A stretch of DNA of 13,118 nt, taken from assembly GCA_016763235.1 (NCBI GenBank), contig JAESUE010000348.1, forward strand, positions 1 to 13,118, written 5' to 3'. Each line of letters starts with the position of its first letter. Position 1 is the first letter of the stretch. Source of the stretch: Pseudomonadales bacterium (GTDB lineage Bacteria > Pseudomonadota > Gammaproteobacteria > Pseudomonadales > UBA3067). A model generated the notes under the pieces. That model did no database searches. It saw nothing but the letters and a program-made list of their open reading frames with translations, and was not told the DNA's origin. Below, in pieces: positions 7,143-13,118 of this stretch. Position numbers and translations under genes: made by a program.

Positions 7143-7440
7143 TCAATATGATCTCCAAAAGCAAAGAGGTGTGGGTGGGTAAACTAGCCTGTAAAGGAGC
7201 GTACGTTAATAAACTTTTAGCAGCCGCCTTACTTTATAAGTAAGGCTACCCATAGCGATAGTGATTTCGGCCTTATTAGTATGCCTAATTCTATCGCGCT
7301 ATGGGTGTATTCTGCGTGCGTAAAAGCTAAACAACTAGCTTTGATCAAGCGATCCCCAGAAACAGATACTGATGCTTTAGAGTGGGGTATTTTTAAAAAG
7401 GTTCCATTGAGATGTTTTTCTTTGTCCTCCTTCTGTGGGC
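7143..7440 (-). promoter_or_regulatory. ibpA-degQ intergenic region with two palindromes
   Basis: This 298-base gap should hold the degQ promoter. A perfect 9-bp inverted repeat GCCTTACTT-TAT-AAGTAAGGC occupies 7226-7246. Immediately beside it ACCCATAGCGATAG (7248-7261) pairs with CTATCGCGCTATGGGT (7291-7306), apart from a two-base bulge, around a 29-base loop. Neither is followed by a T-run on the minus strand. A third pair, AAAGCTA/TAGCTTT (7323-7342), might weakly terminate ibpA transcripts. The palindromes could be operators or RNA structures in the degQ leader. No -10/-35 pair was convincing. Confidence 0.35.
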
Positions 7441-7866
7441 TTACCCTTCGTTTGCGGAGTTAATCGTGATTGAAATAGGTTTTAACTCTTCGGGAATCTC
7501 TTTCATTAGATTGATATGCAGCAAGCCATCAGTGAGCTGTGCATCCGCGATTTTTATATTTTTTTCTAAACGGAAGTGTTTAACAAAATCCCGTTTTACA
7601 AAACCGCAGTGTAGAAAATCTATCTCCTCCGTGTTTGTTTTATTTTTTCCACGTACGACTAATACATTTTCATCCAGTTGGATATCGAGCTCGCTTTTTT
7701 CAAAACCAGGTACGGACAGAGTGATCACAAAATGATGTTCTTTATCGGCAACTAAATTATAAGCAGGCGAATAGGTTTTTGCGCTATCGCCGACAAACGC
7801 GCTATCAAAAAATGAAAACGGTTGCTGATGTTTGCGAACATAGGGTGCGTAAAGTGATGCTTGCAT
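7441..7866 (-). CDS. ibpA: Small heat-shock protein, IbpA/Hsp20 family
   Basis: An ATP-independent holdase chaperone that binds aggregating proteins in the cytoplasm and passes them to DnaK/ClpB. The 141-residue product matches E. coli IbpA in length (137). The alpha-crystallin domain spans about residues 33-125. It shows the YNLV strand, VPGFEKSELDI, ENVLVVRG and the conserved ADAQLTDGLLHINL motif (107-120) followed by EIPEE. The C-terminal tail ends with an I-S-I-T-I segment (131-135) that fits the IxI oligomer anchor. The start at 7866 is chosen because AGGAG lies 9 bases upstream. The upstream ATG at 7905 has no ribosome site and would add 13 atypical residues. The 5' leader can mask the ribosome site (7875-7911). 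No sigma-32 promoter was recognised. It lies between argE and degQ, all on the minus strand, with gaps that suggest separate transcripts. IbpA and IbpB cannot be told apart reliably. Confidence 0.92.
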   Translation of the reverse strand: MQASLYAPYVRKHQQPFSFFDSAFVGDSAKTYSPAYNLVADKEHHFVITLSVPGFEKSELDIQLDENVLVVRGKNKTNTEEIDFLHCGFVKRDFVKHFRLEKNIKIADAQLTDGLLHINLMKEIPEELKPISITINSANEG

Positions 7867-7874
7867 GGGGTATT

Positions 7875-7911
7875 TCTCCTGAGGAATTAAATAACGTAAC
7901 GACATAGGAGA
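7875..7911 (-). promoter_or_regulatory. Candidate RNA hairpin masking the ibpA ribosome site
   Basis: On the minus strand the ribosome-binding hexamer AGGAGA (7875-7880) is perfectly complementary to TCTCCT (7906-7911) located 25 bases upstream in the leader. Pairing would bury the entire ribosome site. Temperature-controlled leaders (ROSE type) are known ahead of small heat-shock genes. Here the helix is only six pairs and the typical ROSE bulge is not evident, so this remains a candidate. Confidence 0.35.
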
Positions 7912-8017
7912 TGTATGATTGTTTTGATGGTTTTCAATATAGAAAATATAAAAAATAGCACTATTTTATGCTTTGATTTTTTATTAATCGGCCCAATGTT
8001 CGGCGCACTAAATAGCG

Positions 8018-9169
8018 CTAATCGACACACAAATTTTGAATAAGGTGCCGTATTTGTGAAATACCGTTTGAAATTTGATCCAGTGCAATAAATTCATTGG
8101 GTTGATGGGCTTGATCAATAGACCCCGGGCCGAGAATAATGGTTTCGGTTTCCAGTGTTTGAAAAAAAGGCGCTTCTGTTCCAAAGGCAACGGCCTCTGC
8201 ACGATGGCCGGTTAATTTTTCTGCCATTTTTACCAAGTGGCTATTGGCGGGCGTTTCGAAGGCGGGAGTGCCGGGGAATAATGCTTCAAGTTCTATTTTT
8301 ATTTTTCGTTGCCTTGCTATGGGCGCAAGTAATTTTTTTAATTCTGCGCGTAGTTCTTCAATATGCATCCCGGGAATGGGACGAATATCAATTTGTAATT
8401 CACAGCTGCCACAAATACGGTTGGGGTTGTCGCCACCATGAATGCAGCCAAGGTTAACCGTAGTGAAGGGAATAACAAATAATTCGTTTTGTAGTCGAGT
8501 GGATAAGGATTCTCGCCAGCGCATTATTGCCGTTAGAACATCGTGCATGGCTTCAATAGCATTGTTTCCCAGTGAAGGGTCGGAAGAGTGCCCGCTTTGC
8601 CCGGTGATGCGAATGACTTCCATGGTGATGCCTTTGTGCATACGAATCGGTCGCAAGCCGGTGGGCTCTCCGATTACGGCATAACGAGCCTTCGGGCGGC
8701 CTTGGTCTACAAGCGCCTTAGCACCGGACATGCTGGTTTCTTCATTCGCTGTGGCGACAAAAATTAAGGGCTCTTTCATTTGCTCAGGTTTGAAGTGTTT
8801 TATGGCTTCAATGGCAAGAGGGAAAAACCCTTTCATATCTGTTGCGCCTAATCCATAGAGGCGATTATTTTTTTCGGTCAAGGTGAAGGGGTCGCTGGCC
8901 CAGAGGTTCTCATCGTAGGGAACGGTATCGCTGTGGCCCGATAACACTAAGCCGCCTGGCCCTTTTCCCCAACTGGCGATGAGGTTGGCTTTTCCCTCTT
9001 CACCGGGAAGCGGCACGATTTCGACCCCAAAGTCGAGGTTCTTTAACCAGCTGGCTAGCAGTTCGACCACCTGTAAGTTGCTTCGATCAATACGGGGGTT
9101 GTTGCTGCTAATGGATGGCAGGGCAACCAGTTGGCGAAGCATTTCGGTGTATGAGGGCGTGGCTGTCAT
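8018..9169 (-). CDS. argE: Acetylornithine deacetylase ArgE
   Basis: A cytoplasmic zinc enzyme of the M20/ArgE family that hydrolyses N2-acetyl-L-ornithine to ornithine and acetate in arginine synthesis. The 383-residue product has every metal and catalytic residue at the E. coli position or one away: H79 and D81 in SGHSDTVP, D111 in GATDMKGF, E143/E144 in ANEETSMSG, E168 in IGEPTG and H355 in DQAHQPNE. The dimerisation lid lies between about 178 and 290. The start at 9169 lies 4 bases after the putA stop and has no strong ribosome site, so translation may be coupled to putA. An in-frame ATG at 9205 would overlap putA and add 12 residues. The pairing with putA rather than argA or argCBH is unusual. 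DapE is a less likely identity because the residue spacing and HKGITMEV segment follow ArgE. Confidence 0.92.
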   Translation of the reverse strand: MTATPSYTEMLRQLVALPSISSNNPRIDRSNLQVVELLASWLKNLDFGVEIVPLPGEEGKANLIASWGKGPGGLVLSGHSDTVPYDENLWASDPFTLTEKNNRLYGLGATDMKGFFPLAIEAIKHFKPEQMKEPLIFVATANEETSMSGAKALVDQGRPKARYAVIGEPTGLRPIRMHKGITMEVIRITGQSGHSSDPSLGNNAIEAMHDVLTAIMRWRESLSTRLQNELFVIPFTTVNLGCIHGGDNPNRICGSCELQIDIRPIPGMHIEELRAELKKLLAPIARQRKIKIELEALFPGTPAFETPANSHLVKMAEKLTGHRAEAVAFGTEAPFFQTLETETIILGPGSIDQAHQPNEFIALDQISNGISQIRHLIQNLCVD

Positions 9170-9173
9170 AAGG

Positions 9174-12100
9174 CTATATTTTCTGTAGATTGAGTAATGA
9201 GGCATTGCCCCCCACGGCGGCGATATTGTTGGAGCAGGTCACCTCGGCGGCAAAACGAGGGAGGTAATGTGGCCCACCGGCTTTCGGGCCAGTGCCAGAT
9301 AAACCCAAGCCACCAAAGGGCTGGCAGCCTACCACAGCACCTACCATGTCACGATTAATATAGACGTTCCCAGCACATATTGCCTTGGTGATTTTTTCGA
9401 TACGGGCATTTATCCGCGAGTGGATGCCGAAGGTAAGCCCAAAACCCGTTGCGTTAATACTGCTTATAACGTCATCCAGTTGATTGCTTTGATAGGAGAT
9501 GAGATGAAGAATGGGGCCGAAATGCTCTTGCTGAAGTTCGCTGATATGCTCCAGTTGGACCAATGTAGGGGGAACATAATACCCTGCGTTATTCACGGAT
9601 TCTGGCAGAGGTGTTTGCCCTAACACTTTGCCTGATTCGCGCATGGTATCAAAATGCTGAAGAAGCTGGTGCTGAGCGCGGGCGTCGATAACAGGGCCGA
9701 TATCATTGGCGGGATTTTGTGGGTTACCCACTTTTAACTCAGCCATCGCGCCGAGCAGAAGGTTTTTAATGGGGGCGAAAATGTCGGCTTGTACGAACAT
9801 GACTCGTAGTGCAGAGCAACGCTGCCCGCCACTGTCAAAGGCTGAGCGCAAGGCATCCTTGACCACCTGTTCGGGCAAGGCCGAGCTGTCGACAATCATG
9901 GCGTTTTGGCCGCCTGTTTCGGCAATAATAGTCGGCAGTGCCGCATTTCTTTCCATCAGTCGTAGGCTGATTTCCCGAGCAACGCTTGTTGAGCCGGTGA
10001 AGGCCAGGCCGGTGATGCGCGGATCGTTTAATACACTCTCACTAAAGGTGCTGGCTTTCGCGGGTAGAAATTGCAGCACCTCTTTAGGAATGCCTGCTTG
10101 GTGGAACAAATCTAGCGCTAAGCTGGCAATAAGGGGGGTGGTGGAGGCGGGTTTGGCGATGACGGTGTTTCCCGCTGCTAATGCGGCGGCAATCTGCCCG
10201 ACAAATATGGCAAGGGGGAAATTCCATGGGCTGATGCACAGGAACACGCCTCTGCCTCGCCAGTGTAAGCGGTTATCTTCTCCCATTGGGCCTTCTAATA
10301 TGAGGGCTTCGCCGAACTGTTGTCGGCATTGAAGGGCATAATAGCGACAAAAATCAATGGCTTCACGTAGTTCATCAAGGGCATTATCGAAGGTTTTTCC
10401 TGCCTCTAACAGCGCCAGTGCCATCAGCTCGGCCTGATTTGATTGCATCAGCTCTGCGGTTTGCTCCAGCATGTTGGCGCGCTGGCTTGTTTCGGTTTTC
10501 TGCCATAAAGGAAACGCGGCATGTGTAATGTCTAAGGCAGTTTTGCAGAGACTGTTGTCTGCTTCGAGGCAGTGACCGATGACCTGTGTGTTGTTGGCTG
10601 GGTTGATGATGTTCTGCAGTTTGTTTGTTTCGATTTCTTCTGAAAAAGAGCTGGGTTTGGCCAGCCAGTGTTGCGCTAAGGGCTTATTGAAATAAGGTGC
10701 CATGGCCTGCTGTAGAAGTTTGAAATCCTGCTGGCCTTGGAGATTAACTCCTTGGGAATTTTTTCTGTTGGCGTAGAGCGCTTCTGGCAGGGGGATGGCG
10801 ACGTTTTTTGAAGCTTGTTCGTACAGCTTGGCTGGGTGTAAGCACAGCTGGCTTATATCCACATTCTCATCATTAACCGCGTTCACAAAGGAGCTGTTGG
10901 CACCATTTTCGAGCAAACGACGCACTAAGTAGGCGAGCAGCTCTGACTGTTTACCGATGGGTGCATAAATACGCACCCCCGCTTTTTGTTTAATCCGTTG
11001 AGAATGATGCAATAAGTGTTGGTAAAGCGGTTCGCCCATGCCATGGAGCCGTTGAAATTCGTAACGGACAAGGGGGTATTGCATGCCGTAGAGTAGAATG
11101 GTGGAAACGGTTTGGGCATTGTGGGTGGCGAACTGTGGATACAATAAATCGCCAGTTTGAAAGAGTTGGTGGGCACAGGCCAGATAACTGATGTCGGTAT
11201 GATTTTTTACGCTCCACACGGGGTAGCCTTTTAAACCACGCTGCTGAGACGTTTTTATTTCACTGTCCCAGTAAGCCCCCTTCACTAGCCTAACGGGAAT
11301 TCGTTTATTTGATGATTGTGAAAGTTCGGCCAACCAGTGAATCACGTGTATCGCCCGCTTTTGGTAGGCTTGAACAGCCAGGCCGATGTAGGGCCAATGC
11401 GCAAACTCTTTATCGTTTATCAATGCTGCAAAAAGCTCTAGGTTCAACTCTAGGCGCTCGCTTTCTTCCGCGTCGATAGTAATTGGCACACAATGGTCTT
11501 TGGCCAGAGTTACCAGCTGTTTTAAGTGAGGCAACAGCTCTTTAAAGATTTGATCCCGATGATGAAATTCATACCGTGGGTGTAAGGCGGAGAGCTTTAT
11601 GGAAATACTATCGCGTTGAATATTTTCAAGGAAGTTATCGCTGGCATCTATATCTTGGGCGACTTCTTTAATGGCATCACTATAAGCGTGAATGTAACGT
11701 TCCACATCCGCTTGGCACAAGGCGGCTTCACCGAGCATATCGTAGGAGTGAATATAACCCCGTTCTTTCTCCTTGTTGCCATGAGCTAAACCGGCATGAA
11801 TACTTTCCCCCGCCACAAACTGTTCGCCAATCATTATCATGGCTTGGCGAATAGCCTGCTCGGCAATAGGGTCCCCCAATTTATGGCTAATACGCTGGAT
11901 TATTTTACGCGGTGCATCAAGCGGGTGATCAGAAAAATACTTCCCGGTGAGCAATAAACCCCAGCTGGAGGCGTTGATCCAGAATGAATCGCTATGGCCT
12001 ATGTGAGTTTGCCAGTCTTTATCACCGAGTTTATCCTCAATTAGGGCCTGAGCAGTCTGGTGATCAGGTATACGCAGCAGGGCTTCCGCCAAACACATCA

Positions 12101-12350
12101 GTGAAACGCCCTCTGTGGAATCCAAACCGTATTCACTCAAGAAATCATCGAAATTGATATAAGGTAACCAGTGTGATTGAGCGTCTTCGGGGTGGCGGAT
12201 GGCTTCAATAAATTCGCGGCTGATGAGCTCGGCTGTATGATATTGCTCGTCTTTAAGCTGAATGAGCGGGAGCAGAGAGTTCAGTTGCGTTTTCTCATCA
12301 CCTAGGAAATTGCCTAGAATTTCTGTTGAGAGTATTTGCGTGTTTATCAT
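9174..12350 (-). CDS. putA: Bifunctional proline dehydrogenase / pyrroline-5-carboxylate dehydrogenase PutA
   Basis: A bifunctional enzyme that oxidises proline to glutamate: an FAD proline dehydrogenase barrel passes P5C to an NAD-dependent aldehyde dehydrogenase. The product has 1058 residues. The proline dehydrogenase part shows SIKLSALHPRYE (250-261, with the substrate lysine K252), RLVKGAYWD (354-362), YPQFATHNAQT and the arginine pair R477/R478 in YLVRRLLENGA. The dehydrogenase part shows SPWNFPLAIF, AFTGSTSVAREI, ETGG and the catalytic C845 in GQRCSAL. It ends soon after PFGGLGLSGTGPKAGG. There is no ribbon-helix-helix DNA-binding domain at the N-terminus and no extra C-terminal domain, so it is a compact PutA that probably does not repress its own gene. 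The start at 12350 has GGAGG 4 bases upstream. An ATG at 12419 would add 23 unlikely residues. argE follows after 4 bases, which implies one transcript. Confidence 0.95.
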   Translation of the reverse strand: MINTQILSTEILGNFLGDEKTQLNSLLPLIQLKDEQYHTAELISREFIEAIRHPEDAQSHWLPYINFDDFLSEYGLDSTEGVSLMCLAEALLRIPDHQTAQALIEDKLGDKDWQTHIGHSDSFWINASSWGLLLTGKYFSDHPLDAPRKIIQRISHKLGDPIAEQAIRQAMIMIGEQFVAGESIHAGLAHGNKEKERGYIHSYDMLGEAALCQADVERYIHAYSDAIKEVAQDIDASDNFLENIQRDSISIKLSALHPRYEFHHRDQIFKELLPHLKQLVTLAKDHCVPITIDAEESERLELNLELFAALINDKEFAHWPYIGLAVQAYQKRAIHVIHWLAELSQSSNKRIPVRLVKGAYWDSEIKTSQQRGLKGYPVWSVKNHTDISYLACAHQLFQTGDLLYPQFATHNAQTVSTILLYGMQYPLVRYEFQRLHGMGEPLYQHLLHHSQRIKQKAGVRIYAPIGKQSELLAYLVRRLLENGANSSFVNAVNDENVDISQLCLHPAKLYEQASKNVAIPLPEALYANRKNSQGVNLQGQQDFKLLQQAMAPYFNKPLAQHWLAKPSSFSEEIETNKLQNIINPANNTQVIGHCLEADNSLCKTALDITHAAFPLWQKTETSQRANMLEQTAELMQSNQAELMALALLEAGKTFDNALDELREAIDFCRYYALQCRQQFGEALILEGPMGEDNRLHWRGRGVFLCISPWNFPLAIFVGQIAAALAAGNTVIAKPASTTPLIASLALDLFHQAGIPKEVLQFLPAKASTFSESVLNDPRITGLAFTGSTSVAREISLRLMERNAALPTIIAETGGQNAMIVDSSALPEQVVKDALRSAFDSGGQRCSALRVMFVQADIFAPIKNLLLGAMAELKVGNPQNPANDIGPVIDARAQHQLLQHFDTMRESGKVLGQTPLPESVNNAGYYVPPTLVQLEHISELQQEHFGPILHLISYQSNQLDDVISSINATGFGLTFGIHSRINARIEKITKAICAGNVYINRDMVGAVVGCQPFGGLGLSGTGPKAGGPHYLPRFAAEVTCSNNIAAVGGNASLLNLQKI

Positions 12351-12591
12351 ACTGCCTCCAGCGAGTGTTGTTCCTAATGGGAAATATAGGAGCAATTCAC
12401 CTGTTTCGATAGGGGCCAAAGCAATAAAAGCGGCATTGAATAGGTGTATTACGACGGGAGGTTAGATTAGGGCTGTACACTCAGGGATTAATCCAGCTAT
12501 ATTCGCAGCTCTATGGTTTTTACGCTCGTTTAAGAAATGCTTGATAATAAAAGTGCACCCATTTTTGGGAATAAAGTATTTATAATAAACA
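12351..12591. other. Divergent intergenic region between putA and the acyl-CoA dehydrogenase
   Basis: No gene is seen. It must hold the putA promoter and probably that of the plus-strand dehydrogenase. A perfect TATAAT stands at 12581-12586 on the plus strand, but no good -35 box lies 16-18 bases before it. If used, transcripts would carry the whole of repeat copy B in their leader. On the minus strand a TATATT lies near the putA start without a matching -35 box. The symmetric CCCATTTTTGGG (12558-12569) is too short to call. Confidence 0.3.
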
Positions 12592-12732
12592 TTAACTATT
12601 CAGCGAACTCTGTAACTGTTCAGATTGCGTTCAAATTTGAGCAGAATAAGGCGAAAAATGAGAGTTTATACGCATAAATGATCATTTTTTAACGCCGTTA
12701 TGCACGAATTTGAGCGTGAGCTAAATAGTGAC
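12592..12732. repeat. MITE-like repeat, full-length copy B (141 bp, inverted relative to A)
   Basis: It starts TTAACTATTCAGC and ends GCTAAATAGTGAC. It has the same length as the reverse complement of copy A and aligns without gaps at about 87% by hand count. The best conserved part is the internal run that includes AAATGATCATTT and AACGCCGTTATGC. It ends only 18 bases before the ribosome site of the acyl-CoA dehydrogenase gene, so it is in or next to that gene's leader. The flanks are AT-rich, and a target duplication cannot be called. Confidence 0.75.
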
Positions 12733-12762
12733 CAATAAAAAATAATAAATAGGAGAGTAGCG

Positions 12763-13118
12763 ATGGACTTTAATGACAGCCCCAAAGAGGCCGCATTTCG
12801 AGCAGAAGCCCGAAAATGGTTAAGCGAGCACTGCAAACCCCGTGATGCAGAAGGCCAATCAGCCTTTAGTCTTTTTTCTGAAAATGAATCTGCTGAAATG
12901 ATTGAAGGTGCCAAAGAGTGGCAGCATAAAAAAGCAGACGCTGGATGGACAGGAATCACCTGGCCTAAAGCTTATGGTGGTCGTGGTGGCACGATGATGG
13001 AAAATGTTATTTTCAGTCAAGAAGAAGCAAATTTCGTGACGGCTCCAAACATCTTTCTTATTGGTGTTGGCTTGACTGGCCCCACACTCATGATGCATGG
13101 CACGGAAGAGCAGAAAAA
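12763..13118 (+). CDS. Acyl-CoA dehydrogenase family protein, N-terminal part
   Basis: This is the start of an FAD-dependent acyl-CoA dehydrogenase, which introduces a 2,3-double bond into an acyl-CoA during beta-oxidation or related pathways. The frame is open from the ATG at 12763 to the window end, giving 118 codons and two bases. AGGAG stands 7 bases before the start. The visible part is the N-terminal helical domain, with EWQHKKADAGWTGITWPKAYGGRGG and its usual sequel of a Glu-rich helix (FSQEEAN) and a GPTLMMHGTEEQK segment, where the family has its conserved G-T-x-x-Q. The catalytic glutamate and the C-terminal domain lie outside the window, so the chain-length class cannot be given. 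It is divergent from putA with 412 bases between the starts, of which 141 are repeat copy B. Confidence 0.85.
   Translation, partial: MDFNDSPKEAAFRAEARKWLSEHCKPRDAEGQSAFSLFSENESAEMIEGAKEWQHKKADAGWTGITWPKAYGGRGGTMMENVIFSQEEANFVTAPNIFLIGVGLTGPTLMMHGTEEQK

Noticed and set aside
7179..7195. Two GTAAA boxes upstream of degQ resembling a CpxR site
   Set aside because: The boxes are separated by 7 bases instead of the 5 expected for CpxR, so they are out of helical register. No cpx genes are visible.
9706..10332. Open frame of 208 codons on the plus strand inside putA
   Set aside because: It is antisense to the well-conserved dehydrogenase domain, has no recognisable domain and looks like a codon-bias shadow.
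12584..12740. AATAAACA / CAATAAAA as a target duplication of copy B
   Set aside because: The similarity needs a one-base shift in very AT-rich flanks, so chance is a sufficient explanation.

Overview
The window looks like chromosomal DNA of a gammaproteobacterium with moderate G+C. The lifestyle is probably marine or free-living, but this is inference. The gene products resemble gammaproteobacterial DeaD, YaiI, NemA-type ene-reductase, NarK, DegQ, IbpA, ArgE and PutA. No rRNA, tRNA, CRISPR array, phage gene or complete insertion sequence was recognised. It is mainly an ordinary housekeeping and metabolic region. The most unusual content lies between the genes.

Layout, left to right. A DEAD-box RNA helicase (deaD, minus strand) has its own promoter and is divergent from a small UPF0178 gene (yaiI, the only complete plus-strand gene). 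yaiI converges with an Old Yellow Enzyme family reductase (nemA-like, minus). Next come a NarK-type nitrate/nitrite transporter with a clear hairpin terminator and a probable promoter, then a periplasmic DegQ/HtrA protease and an IbpA-type small heat-shock protein, all on the minus strand. These are followed by argE and putA, also minus, with putA upstream and only 4 bp between them. The right end holds the first 118 codons of an acyl-CoA dehydrogenase on the plus strand, divergent from putA.

Functional themes. deaD, degQ and ibpA concern RNA and protein homeostasis. putA (proline to glutamate) and argE (N-acetylornithine to ornithine) are probably cotranscribed and link proline catabolism to arginine/ornithine synthesis. 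narK stands alone, with no nitrate or nitrite reductase genes nearby. nemA and the acyl-CoA dehydrogenase are general flavoenzymes.

Intergenic elements. Five copies or fragments of one repeat family lie at 1-15, 1947-2087, 3696-3732, 5478-5545 and 12592-12732. Their ends resemble GTAACTATTCAGC in inverted orientation. Two copies are both 141 bp and match without gaps at about 87% by hand count. One shorter copy is flanked by 8-bp sequences that match at 7 of 8 positions. They look like small non-autonomous transposable elements (MITE-like) placed between genes. Other possible regulatory structures are a ribosome-site-masking hairpin ahead of ibpA, two palindromes ahead of degQ and a folded stretch between narK and degQ.
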